In this document: one piece after another, positions 35,902 through 44,800 of the stretch
Layout: every line of letters starts with the position of its first letter
Numbering within the stretch: the first letter of the stretch is position 1
NCBI GenBank assembly: GCA_965215215.1
Contig: OZ244043.1
Coordinates: 2,976,001 to 3,040,000 of the forward strand
From: CALDTK01 sp965215215
Lineage (GTDB): Bacteria > Bacteroidota > Bacteroidia > Chitinophagales > Saprospiraceae
Length of the DNA stretch: 64,000 bases
Reading direction: 5' to 3'
Notes under the pieces: generated by a model
The model's input: only the letters and a program-made list of their open reading frames with translations
Database searches by the model: none
Told to the model about the DNA's origin: nothing
Made by a program: the position numbers and the translations under genes

Positions 35902-38900
35902 ATGCGTTACCTCACGTTACTCATCCTGTTCGCCGCGTCCAGCTGTCGGCTCTCCGCGCAGACCATCTACGTGAAGGCCGGCGCCACCGGCAACGGCGCC
36001 TCGTGGTCGAACGCCATGGGCAATCTCGCCGGCGCGCTCGGCAGCGCCGGTCCGGGGACCTCGATCTGGGTCGCCGCGGGAACGTACTACCCGACGACGT
36101 GCACCAACTGCACGGGCGCCAGTTTTTCGAGAAGCTTTAGCGTACGCTCCGGGGTAGCCGTGTACGGTGGGTTCGCGGGTACGGAGACCACGCTCGCCGC
36201 CCGCGACGTCGCCGCGAACCGCACGATCCTGAGTGGGGACATCGACGCCAACGGCGACTCCACCAACAACAGCTACCACGTCGTCACCTTCGCGGCGGTA
36301 GCCACGGGCACCCGCCTCGACGGCTTCACCATCACCGGCGGCTACGCCCGGGGCAGCAACTCGGCCGCGGACGGCGGCGGTATCTGGAACGACGGCTCCA
36401 GCAGCGGGGCGAGCGCGCCCACGCTCGCCAACTGCATCGTCCGGGGCAACACCGCCGTGGGTTCGGGGGGCGGACTCTTCAACGACGGCTCCGGGGACGG
36501 TGGCTCGGCCAACCTAACGATCCTCGACTGCGAGTTCCTCGGCAACCGCGCCCGCGACGGGGGGGCGATGTACAACAGCTCGCGCCGCGGTGAGGTCAAG
36601 CCCCGCGTTTTGCGGACGCGCTTTCGCGAAAACCGCGCGACGAACGGCGGGGCCGTGTACAATAGCGCCCAGCCCGGGGTATGCAGCCCGCGCTTCGAGG
36701 CTTGCACCTTCCTCGGCAACTTGGCCACCAACTACGGTGGCGGCGTGTATAATTTTTCGAAAGACCAGGGGGCTCGCGTAAACCCGATCTACGCCAATTG
36801 CATCTTCAGGAGCAACGTGGGCGAGGGGGCAGCGGGCGGTATCTACACCCTCAGTAGCACCGGTGGGACGGCGAACGTCTCGGTAACCGGATCGGTCTTC
36901 TACGCCAACAACTCCGCCGTGGGGGGCGCGCTGTACACCAACGCTTCGGAGGATGGGGCCGCGAAGCTGCTCGTAACCAACTCCATCATAACCGCGAGCC
37001 GGGCGGGCTTCGACCCGATCCTCCACTTCTCGGGAGACAGTCGCCCGCAGGCCGAGTTTCGCAACACCCAGGTCGACGCACGGAACTGCGACGACATCGT
37101 ACTGAGTCGCTCGACGGGCGTTTTCACCTGTACCAACACCTCGCTGATCTTCTCCGCTAACCCAGGCTTCGTGGACGGACCGGGCGGCAACTACCGCCTC
37201 AACGCAAATGCGCCGGGTGTCGACGCCGGAGATCCGACGGCCTACACGAGCAACTCGGTCGTATCCGATTTCTCCGGCGCTCCACGCCAGGTGGGCGACG
37301 CTCCGGATCTCGGTCCCTACGAGCGCCCGGCCGCGGCCGCCGATGCCGACCGCGACGGCGTCCCGGACGCGAGCGACAACTGTCCGAAGACGGCCAACGC
37401 CGACCAGCGCGATGCCGATGCCGACGGCGCGGGCGCGGCCTGCGATTGCGACGACGACAACGACGAGGTGTACCCGGGCGCCCCCGAGCTCTGCGATGAG
37501 GTCGACAACGACTGCGACGGAACCGTCGACGAAGATGCAATCGACACCGACGCGCCCACCGTTACCTGCAAGCCGGCAACGATCGAGCTTCCCGGGGGCG
37601 GTGGTCCGGTCGAACTCACGCCGGGCCGGGTGTACGCCTCGGGTACCGACGAGTGCAGCACCGTGCAGCCGGTGAGCGTGGCGCCGAAGAGCTTTACGGC
37701 TGCGGGTACGTACCCCGTTACGCTCACCGTGGAAGACGAGGCGGGCAACCGCGCTACCTGTACCACCACGGTGACGGTGCGGGCCGCCCCAACGTCCGTC
37801 GTCACCATCGACTGCCCCGTCGACCGAACCGTGCGCGTTGCGGCGGGCGACACGACCGCGGTGGTGACCTGGCCCTCCGTTACCGCGGCGAGCGATTGCG
37901 GCGGCACCGTAACGGTAGATCGAACCGCGGGGCCGGCCAGCGGCTCGCGCTTCCCCGTCGGAGCGACCACGGTTACCTTCTCGGCCACCGACACTTGCGG
38001 CAGCACCGAGCGCTGCTCCTTCGAAGTCCTCGTGCAGGCGCAACCCAGCGTGCTCACCGTCGACGGTTGCCCCTCCGACGCCACCTACCGACTTCCGCCC
38101 GGCCAGGACGGCGTTGCCGTAAACTGGGCGCCACCCACCGCGACCACCACGTGCCCCGGAGGCGAAACGGCCGCCAAGCTGATCGCCGGCTTGCGGCCCG
38201 GTGAACGCTTTCCCCTCGGGGAGACGGAGGTCGCCTACCAACTGCGCGACAGCTGCGGCACCCTCGACACGTGCAGCTTCCTCATCGCGGTCCAGTCGGC
38301 CGATCAACCGCTCACACTCGTTTGTCCAAACGACGTGAGCGTGGTCGCCGATCCGGGCGATTCGACCGCGATCGTGACCTGGGAGGATCCCACGGTGTTT
38401 ACGAACTGCGAAGACGGCCCCACGCTAACCCTACTTACGAACAGCCCGAACGGGGTATCCTTCCCACTAGGCAACTCAACGGTCCGGTACCGCGCGACGG
38501 ACGCCTGCGGTGATACCCTGAACTGCAGCTTCACGGTCACCGTGACCGCCAGCCTGGAGTCGAAGTACTGCACCCCCGCGAGCGTGGATACCCCCAGCAG
38601 GTGGATCGGCCGGGTCGAGCTGGAGGCTATCGACAACAGCTCCACGCGCTGCGCTACGCAGTGCGGCTACGAAGACTTCACCGAAGACGTGGCGCCCGCG
38701 ACCCTGCGCCGCGGCCTCAGCTACCGCCTGCGCTTGACCCCGGGCTTCGCCGGGGCGGAAGATTCGGTGGACGTATTTTGGTCCGTGTTCGTCGATTGGA
38801 ACTCCGACGGAACCTTCTCGGGTAGCCGCGAGGCCCGACTGCGCTTTCGGGGTACCAACGAGCCGTTCGACACGCTGCTCGCCGTCCCCGACGACGCACG

Positions 38901-39297
38901 CCTGGTCGGAAGCAGACTCCGCGTTTCGTTGGGCGGAAGCGATTTCGGCGCGGCGTGCGGCGCCGCGGCCAACGGCGAGATCGAGGACTACGCCATCCTG
39001 ATCGCCGACACCTTGGTGTCGACGACCGATCCGGTGTTTGCTCGCGCGCCCGAACTCACCTTGGCCCCGAATCCTACGCGGGGCGAAGCGCGGTTGCGGG
39101 TGAACGCAAGCATGGAGTCGGTACTCGTGCACGACTCGCGCGGCCGGTTGATCGAGAGGCGTAGCAATTTGGCCTCGAGCGGTACTACCCGTGAGCTCCG
39201 CGTGGATCTTACCGGACGCGGTTCGGGCATCTACCTCGTACGTGTGCTCTGGACCGACGGAACGACGAGCGTCAAGCGACTCGTTTTACAGCAGTAG
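35902..39297 (+). CDS. large secreted parallel beta-helix protein with MopE-like, HYR, GEVED and T9SS domains
   Basis: 1131 residues from an ATG at 35902 (the frame is open earlier by chance). A signal peptide (MRYLTLLILFAASSCRLSA) leads to a pectin-lyase-like beta-helix, about 25-540 (TIYVKAGATGNGASWSNAMG, repeated GGG(I/L)(W/F)N turns). A calcium/thrombospondin-3-like DADRDGVPDASDNCP and a MopE-like DNDCDGTVDEDA follow near 555-620. Next are three or four HYR repeats (CPVDRTVRVAAGDTTAVVTW, CPNDVSVVADPGDSTAIVTW), a GEVED domain (VFVDWNSDGTFSGSREARL, NGEIEDYAILI) and a type A T9SS sorting tail (LAPNPTRGEARLRV). It is probably a surface or extracellular adhesin-like protein; no enzyme activity is evident. 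Confidence 0.9.
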   Translation: MRYLTLLILFAASSCRLSAQTIYVKAGATGNGASWSNAMGNLAGALGSAGPGTSIWVAAGTYYPTTCTNCTGASFSRSFSVRSGVAVYGGFAGTETTLAARDVAANRTILSGDIDANGDSTNNSYHVVTFAAVATGTRLDGFTITGGYARGSNSAADGGGIWNDGSSSGASAPTLANCIVRGNTAVGSGGGLFNDGSGDGGSANLTILDCEFLGNRARDGGAMYNSSRRGEVKPRVLRTRFRENRATNGGAVYNSAQPGVCSPRFEACTFLGNLATNYGGGVYNFSKDQGARVNPIYANCIFRSNVGEGAAGGIYTLSSTGGTANVSVTGSVFYANNSAVGGALYTNASEDGAAKLLVTNSIITASRAGFDPILHFSGDSRPQAEFRNTQVDARNCDDIVLSRSTGVFTCTNTSLIFSANPGFVDGPGGNYRLNANAPGVDAGDPTAYTSNSVVSDFSGAPRQVGDAPDLGPYERPAAAADADRDGVPDASDNCPKTANADQRDADADGAGAACDCDDDNDEVYPGAPELCDEVDNDCDGTVDEDAIDTDAPTVTCKPATIELPGGGGPVELTPGRVYASGTDECSTVQPVSVAPKSFTAAGTYPVTLTVEDEAGNRATCTTTVTVRAAPTSVVTIDCPVDRTVRVAAGDTTAVVTWPSVTAASDCGGTVTVDRTAGPASGSRFPVGATTVTFSATDTCGSTERCSFEVLVQAQPSVLTVDGCPSDATYRLPPGQDGVAVNWAPPTATTTCPGGETAAKLIAGLRPGERFPLGETEVAYQLRDSCGTLDTCSFLIAVQSADQPLTLVCPNDVSVVADPGDSTAIVTWEDPTVFTNCEDGPTLTLLTNSPNGVSFPLGNSTVRYRATDACGDTLNCSFTVTVTASLESKYCTPASVDTPSRWIGRVELEAIDNSSTRCATQCGYEDFTEDVAPATLRRGLSYRLRLTPGFAGAEDSVDVFWSVFVDWNSDGTFSGSREARLRFRGTNEPFDTLLAVPDDARLVGSRLRVSLGGSDFGAACGAAANGEIEDYAILIADTLVSTTDPVFARAPELTLAPNPTRGEARLRVNASMESVLVHDSRGRLIERRSNLASSGTTRELRVDLTGRGSGIYLVRVLWTDGTTSVKRLVLQQ
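36620..36633 (-). repeat. dispersed 14-mer, N=C
   Basis: Exact copy in the beta-helix gene, antisense; the gene reads RFREN. With N=C it is nearly a perfect palindrome. Confidence 0.8.
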
Positions 39298-39303
39298 GCT
39301 TCG

Positions 39304-39338
39304 GCGGCTCGGCGAACCGACCGTCCGGCGTGAGCCGC
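39304..39338. terminator. possible hairpin between convergent genes
   Basis: GCGGCTC (39304-39310) can pair with GAGCCGC (39332-39338), with further G/C pairing in the loop. It lies just after the beta-helix gene stop and before the malic enzyme stop. No T-run is seen, so support is modest. Confidence 0.35.
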
Positions 39339-39388
39339 TGAGTCCACGTGCTGGTCCTAGCCTCGCCGGTAAGTCTTGCGGGAGCGCA

Positions 39389-40567
39389 TTAGGCCCGGGC
39401 GGCGGCCTCCACGGCGCGCGCCACACTGTAGGCAACTTGCTCGTCGAGGCTCGCCGGAATGACGTAGTCCGCCCGCGGATGGCGAACCAAATCGGCGATC
39501 GCCACGGCCGCGGCGAGCTTCATGGCCGTAGTAATCTTGGGTGCGCGCGCGTCGAGGGCACCCCGGAAGATGCCCGGGAAGCCGAGCACGTTGTTGACCT
39601 GGTTAGGCAGGTCCGAGCGGCCGGTCCCGCAGACCGCCGCGCCGCCGGCCATCGCTTCGGCGGGCATGATCTCGGGTGTGGGGTTGGCCATCGCGAACAC
39701 GATCGAGCTGGGGGCCATAGTGGCGATGTTTTCGCTCGTAAGCAGATCGCCGACGCTCACGCCGATGAATACGTCCGCCCCGTGCAGGGCGTCGAGGACG
39801 GTGCCGCCGAGGTCGTCTTTGTTGGAGTAGCTGAGGGCGGCGGACTTCGATGCGTTGAGGTTGCTGCGCTTGGAGCTGAGAATCCCCTGCGAGTCGCAGA
39901 GTACCACGTCGAGTACCGGGTCGATATCGATACCTCCGCCCCCGCTGCCGTCTACCTCGAGCAGCAACTTCGCGATGGCGATACCGGCTGCCCCGGCCCC
40001 GTTGATGACTACCCGCAGCTTCGACATCTCTTTGCCCACGACACGAGCGGCGTTGATGAGGGCGGCGAGGGTCACGATCGCGGTGCCGTGCTGATCGTCG
40101 TGGAATACGGGGATACCCAAATCCTGTAAGCGCTCCTCCACCTCGAACGAACGGGGTGCGGCGATGTCCTCGAGGTTGATACCGCCGAATACCGGAGCGA
40201 TCAGCTGACAGGTCCGTACGATTTCGTCGGCGTTCTGCGTGTCGAGGCAGATCGGGAAGGCGTCGATGTTGGCGAAGCGCTTGAAGAGTAGCGCCTTGCC
40301 CTCCATAACGGGGATGCTCGCCGCGGCGCCGATGTTGCCGAGCCCGAGTACCGCGGAGCCGTCGGTTACGATGGCCACGGTGTTGCTCTTGATCGTAAAA
40401 TCGTAGACGGAATCGGGGTTGCGGGCAATCTCCCGGCAGGGTTCCGCCACCCCGGGCGAGTACACCAGCGAGAGGTCGTCCTTGGTCCGTACGTCGAGCT
40501 TCGGCGTGATGCGGATCTTGCCGCGCAGCGCGCGGTGAAGGGCGAGCGACTCCTCGTAATAATTCAT
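39389..40567 (-). CDS. NAD(P)-dependent malic enzyme, short form
   Basis: Oxidative decarboxylation of malate to pyruvate. The 392 residues show the malic N domain (LSLVYSPGVAEPCREIARNP, with the catalytic Tyr), the metal-binding region VFHDDQHGTAIVTLAALINA, the NAD(P) fold (VVINGAGAAGIAIAKLL) and the C-terminal FAMANPTPEIMP. The phosphotransacetylase-like domain found in many longer bacterial malic enzymes is absent. It stands alone on the minus strand, divergent from the YiiX-like gene with 38 bases between. Confidence 0.95.
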   Translation of the reverse strand: MNYYEESLALHRALRGKIRITPKLDVRTKDDLSLVYSPGVAEPCREIARNPDSVYDFTIKSNTVAIVTDGSAVLGLGNIGAAASIPVMEGKALLFKRFANIDAFPICLDTQNADEIVRTCQLIAPVFGGINLEDIAAPRSFEVEERLQDLGIPVFHDDQHGTAIVTLAALINAARVVGKEMSKLRVVINGAGAAGIAIAKLLLEVDGSGGGGIDIDPVLDVVLCDSQGILSSKRSNLNASKSAALSYSNKDDLGGTVLDALHGADVFIGVSVGDLLTSENIATMAPSSIVFAMANPTPEIMPAEAMAGGAAVCGTGRSDLPNQVNNVLGFPGIFRGALDARAPKITTAMKLAAAVAIADLVRHPRADYVIPASLDEQVAYSVARAVEAAARA

Positions 40568-40605
40568 ACGCGCAAGGTAGGAGGGCGCTTGCCCACCTTT
40601 GGGCC

Positions 40606-41235
40606 ATGTCTTTGATTTCTCTTGCCCTGGCGCTGAGCTGTTGCCTCCCGCCGGATTCGCTCGACTACCGTTCCGGCGATCTACTCCTCCAGGACCTCGA
40701 TTGCGGTCCGCTCTGCGATGCGATCGAGTCGGTTACCCCACGCCTCGACGGCCGCGCGTTCTCGCACATTGGTCTGGTAAGCGTCGGGCCCGAGGGTACC
40801 GTCGACGTGATCGAGGCCATCTCCGCCGGTGGGGTAGTGGCTACACCGCTCGACAGCTTCCTCCTCCGCGCCGTCGACGGTTCGGGGCGCCCGCAGATCG
40901 TGCAGATGCGCTTACGCGAAAGCTACCGTCACCTCGTTCCCGAGGCCATCGCTTTCGCTAAAACACAGTTCGGTACGCCCTACGATCCGGTGTACCTCGA
41001 AGGCAACGGACTGTACTACTGCTCCGAGCTGCTGTACGACGCGTTTCGCGCTGCGAACGGCGGGAAGCCGTTTTTCGCTCAACTACCGATGACCTTCAAG
41101 GATCCAGGGACGGATGCGTTCAACGTCGCCTGGGTTGGCTACTACAAAGAGCTGGGCGAGCCAATTCCGGAGGGGGAGCCGGGGTGTAATCCAGGGACTA
41201 TCGCGGTGGACGAGCGGCTTGAGGTCGTCCGGTAG
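40606..41235 (+). CDS. YiiX/YebB-like NlpC/P60-superfamily cysteine hydrolase
   Basis: A 209-residue permuted papain-fold protein. The N-terminal SGDLLLQDLDCGPLC leads to RAFSHIGLVSVG (His of the permuted site), and the catalytic Cys is in GNGLYYCSELLYDAF. YiiX/YaeF relatives are hydrolases of amide bonds in lipids or peptides with poorly known substrates. A short hydrophobic N-terminus (ISLALALSCCLPPDS) may be a lipoprotein signal. It precedes the metal-resistance genes by 107 bases but is probably unrelated to them. Confidence 0.88.
   Translation: MSLISLALALSCCLPPDSLDYRSGDLLLQDLDCGPLCDAIESVTPRLDGRAFSHIGLVSVGPEGTVDVIEAISAGGVVATPLDSFLLRAVDGSGRPQIVQMRLRESYRHLVPEAIAFAKTQFGTPYDPVYLEGNGLYYCSELLYDAFRAANGGKPFFAQLPMTFKDPGTDAFNVAWVGYYKELGEPIPEGEPGCNPGTIAVDERLEVVR
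40951..40964 (-). repeat. dispersed 14-mer, N=A
   Basis: Exact copy in the YiiX-like gene, antisense; the gene reads AFAKT. A two-mismatch copy lies 28 bases upstream at 40910-40923. Confidence 0.85.
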
Positions 41236-41342
41236 ATACTAGCATAGCCATTATCAAAATTTCGTTCCGAGACATCGGTATTGTATCGAAACGCCGCCGA
41301 GCTGAACCAAATGCACCCCAGATATGTACGTGCCGTAGATCG

Positions 41343-41768
41343 ATGTTCCGCCCCCTCCACATAGCGCTGGCATTCGCCGTCCTCCTCAGCACCACCGGCG
41401 TGGTGTTCAGTCAGCACTCGTGCGGAGACCTCGTCCGCTCCACCGCGATTTTCGCGAAAGCGACGCCCTGTGAGCACGCGGAGAAAAAGGCCGCGGCCTG
41501 TCCATTTCACGCCGCTGCGAGCGCCACGGAGGAAGCCGCGCCGAAGGGTTGCTGCAACGATAAAGTGCAGCTCACCAAGGCCGATAAGCTGCTCGATCTC
41601 GTACCCGCCATTGCCATCATTCAGGCCCCGGTGGCGCTGCTGGTCCGACAAGTTTCCTTCGCTCAGGTCACCGAGCCCGCTTCCGCTAAAACCTGGGCCG
41701 CCCGCCACTACCGCCCACCGCCCGAACCCGCGCCGGACCTCACCGCGCTGCAGGTATTCCGCTGCTAG
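41343..41768 (+). CDS. HYC_CC_PP-type small Cys-rich periplasmic protein
   Basis: A 141-residue protein. A signal peptide (ALAFAVLLSTTGVVF) precedes a short mature part with clustered Cys and His (SQHSCGDLV, TPCEHAEKKAAACPFH, KGCCNDKV) and a Pro-rich end (RHYRPPPEPAPD). The CC pair and terminal PP pattern match the HYC_CC_PP group of Bacteroidota proteins, which lie next to copper efflux genes. A role as a periplasmic copper-binding or sensing protein is inferred from position and metal-ligand content. It is followed by the CusA gene and probably co-transcribed with it. Confidence 0.8.
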   Translation: MFRPLHIALAFAVLLSTTGVVFSQHSCGDLVRSTAIFAKATPCEHAEKKAAACPFHAAASATEEAAPKGCCNDKVQLTKADKLLDLVPAIAIIQAPVALLVRQVSFAQVTEPASAKTWAARHYRPPPEPAPDLTALQVFRC

Positions 41769-41878
41769 CATCCAATTGCAGCTTTCGACGCGCCGCCCGG
41801 TAGGGTAGGCGCTGTCCGTCGTTTGGCCCTACTCGCGACACGAGTTTGGCCGCCTACGCGCCCCGTGGATTTGCTCGC

Positions 41879-44800
41879 ATGCTCTCGTCTATCATTCGTT
41901 TCTTCCTGGAGAACCGCCTCGTGGCCTTCCTCCTGCTGGCAGGCGTGGTCGGTTGGGGACTGGCCACGGCACCCTTCGACTTCGATATCCCCGGCCTGCC
42001 GCGCGATCCCGTGCCGGTCGACGCCATTCCCGACATCGGCGAAAACCAGCAGATCGTCTTCACCCGCTGGCCGGGTCGCTCCCCGCAGGACGTAGAGGAT
42101 CAAGTCACCTACCCACTTACCTCAGCTCTGCTGGGTGTACCCGGTGTAAAGTCCGTCCGCTCCAACTCGATGTTCGGCTTCTCGAGCATCTACCTCATCT
42201 TCGACGAGGATGTCGAGTTTTACTGGTCGCGCTCCCGGTTGCTCGAAAAGCTCAACAGTCTGGCGGCTGGTGTTTTGCCGGAAGGCGTTACGCCTACCCT
42301 CGGGCCGGATGCCACGGCGCTCGGCCAGATTTACTGGTACACCCTCGAGGGGCGCGACCCGGCCACGGGCCAACCGGTGGGCGGCTGGAGTCTCGACGAA
42401 TTGCGCAGCACGCAGGATTTTTACGTCCGCTACGGACTCAGTGCCGCCGAAGGAGTAGCCGAAGTGGCTAGCATCGGCGGCTACGTGAAGGAGTACCAGG
42501 TGGACGTCGATCCCGAGGCCATGCGCGCCTACGGCGTTACGCTCGACGACGTGATGGCCGCGATCCGTGGCTCGAACCTCGACGTGGGCGCCTCGACCCT
42601 CGAGATCAACCTGGCCGAGTACTTCGTGCGCGGACTCGGCTACCTGAAGGATGTCGGTGACCTCGAGCAGAGCGTGGTGAAGCAGACCGACAACGTGCCC
42701 GTGCGCATCAGCGACATCGCGCACGTCAACGTCGGCCCAGCCGAGCGGCGCGGGTTGCTCGACAAATCGGGGGCTGAAGCGGTGGGCGGGGTCGTGATCG
42801 CCCGCTTCGGCGCCAACCCGCTCGCCGTCATCGACAACGTGAAGGAGCGCATAGCCGCCCTGGCTCCCGGTATGCCGACGCGCACCCTCGACGACGGGAG
42901 TACCTCCCGGGTCACTGTGGTCCCGTTCTACGACCGCGCCAACCTAATCCACGAAACCATCGGCACGCTGGAGGAGGCCCTCACGCTCGAGGTGCTGATT
43001 ACTGCAATCGTGGTCATCCTCATGCTGCTCAACCTACGCAGTTCGCTCCTCGTAGCCGGCACGCTCCCGGTGGCGGTGCTGATGTGCTTCATCGCGATGC
43101 GCTACTTCGGCGTCGACGCCAACATCGTGGCGCTTTCGGGCATCGCCATCGCGATCGGTACGATGGTCGACATGGGGATCGTACTCACGGAGAGCATCGT
43201 GGCGCGTATACGGGAAGCGCCACCCGGCGAGTCGCTCGTCGACACCATCCACACCGCCACCGTGGAGGTGGCTGGGGCGGTACTCACGGCGGTGGCGACT
43301 ACGGTCGTCAGTTTCCTGCCCGTATTCACCATGGAGGCCGCCGAGGGCAAACTCTTCCGACCGCTCGCCTTCACTAAAACCTTCGCACTCGTCTCCGCCA
43401 TCCTCGTGGCCATCGCGCTAATTCCCCCCTTCGCTCGCCTCGTGTTCGGGTTGCGCAGCAGCAGTCAGCGCGGGAGGCTGCTCGCGAATGGTGCGCTCCT
43501 ACTCGGCGGCATAGTGGCACTCGTTTTCGCGCAGACGACCATCGGCCTGCTCGCGTTCGTCGTTGCGGGGTTCGGACTCGTTCAGCTGCTCGACCCCGTG
43601 CAGAAAGACCTAGCGCTACGGACCCGCATTACGCTTGCGCAAAATATTTTAGTAGCCGGAGTACTTGCCTGGCTGCTCGCCGAGGTGTGGCTACCCCTCG
43701 GTGTGGCCGCTTCCTCGCTGGCTAATTTTGGCTTCGTTGCCCTGGTGGCGGGCGGACTGATCGGCGCTTTTTGGCTCGTCATTTATTACTACGAGCCGAT
43801 CCTCAGGTTGCTCCTCCGGGTCAAGTGGCTCTTCCTGCTCGCCGTCACCGGTATCGTGGTGCTAGGCGCGCTCGCGTTTCGTGGCGTCGGGGAGGAATTT
43901 ATGCCCGCCCTCGGCGAGGGAACCTACCTGCTCATGCCTACGGCGATGCCCCACGCCGGGGTGCAGGAGAACCTGTCGAACTTGCGCATCCTCGATATGG
44001 CGGTGACCACGATTCCCGAAGTGGACCTGGTGGTGGGGAAAGCCGGGCGCGCGGACACGCCGCTCGACCCGGCGCCGCTGTCGATGTACGAGAACATCAT
44101 CCAGTACAAGAGCGAGTACCTCACCGACGCGGAGGGCCGGCGCCGCCGTTTCGCCGTCGGCGACGCGGGGGAGTACCTACGCGATTCGACCGGCGCGCTG
44201 GTGCCAGACCCCGAGGGTCAGTACTTCAGGCAGTGGCGCGACCACATCAGGAGTCCGGACGATATCTGGGAGGAAGTAGTAGCCGCCACCAAGCTGCCCG
44301 GGGTTACCTCCACGCCGAAGCTCCAACCGATCGAAACGCGGCTCGTGATGCTGCAAACTGGGATGCGCGCACCGATGGGGATCAAAATCTACGGCAGCGA
44401 CCTGCCGACGATCGAGGCCTTCGGCCTGCGGCTGGAAGACGAGCTGAAGCAAGTCGAAGGGGTAAAGTCGGCGGCAGTATTCGCCGACCGCATCGTCGGG
44501 AAGCCCTACCTGCTCGTCGACATCGACCGCGCGGCCATCGCGCGCTACGGCCTCACGGTGGTCGACGTGCAGCGCTACCTCCAGGTGGCGGTGGGCGGCA
44601 TGCCGATGACCACCACGGTCGAAGACCGGGAGCGCTACCAGGTGCGCCTGCGCTACCCGCGTGAGCTCCGCAACGATCCCGCAGCTATCGAGCGCACGCT
44701 CGTGCCCAGCAAAGCCGGCGGGCAAATTCCGCTCGGCCAGCTCGTGAATATCCGCTACGAGCAGGGACCACAGGCGATCAAAAGCGAGGATGGGTTTCTC

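Noticed and set aside
36514..38307. Minus-strand open frame of 597 codons
   Set aside because: It lies opposite the beta-helix/T9SS gene, whose domains are clear. No domain was seen in the antisense frame.
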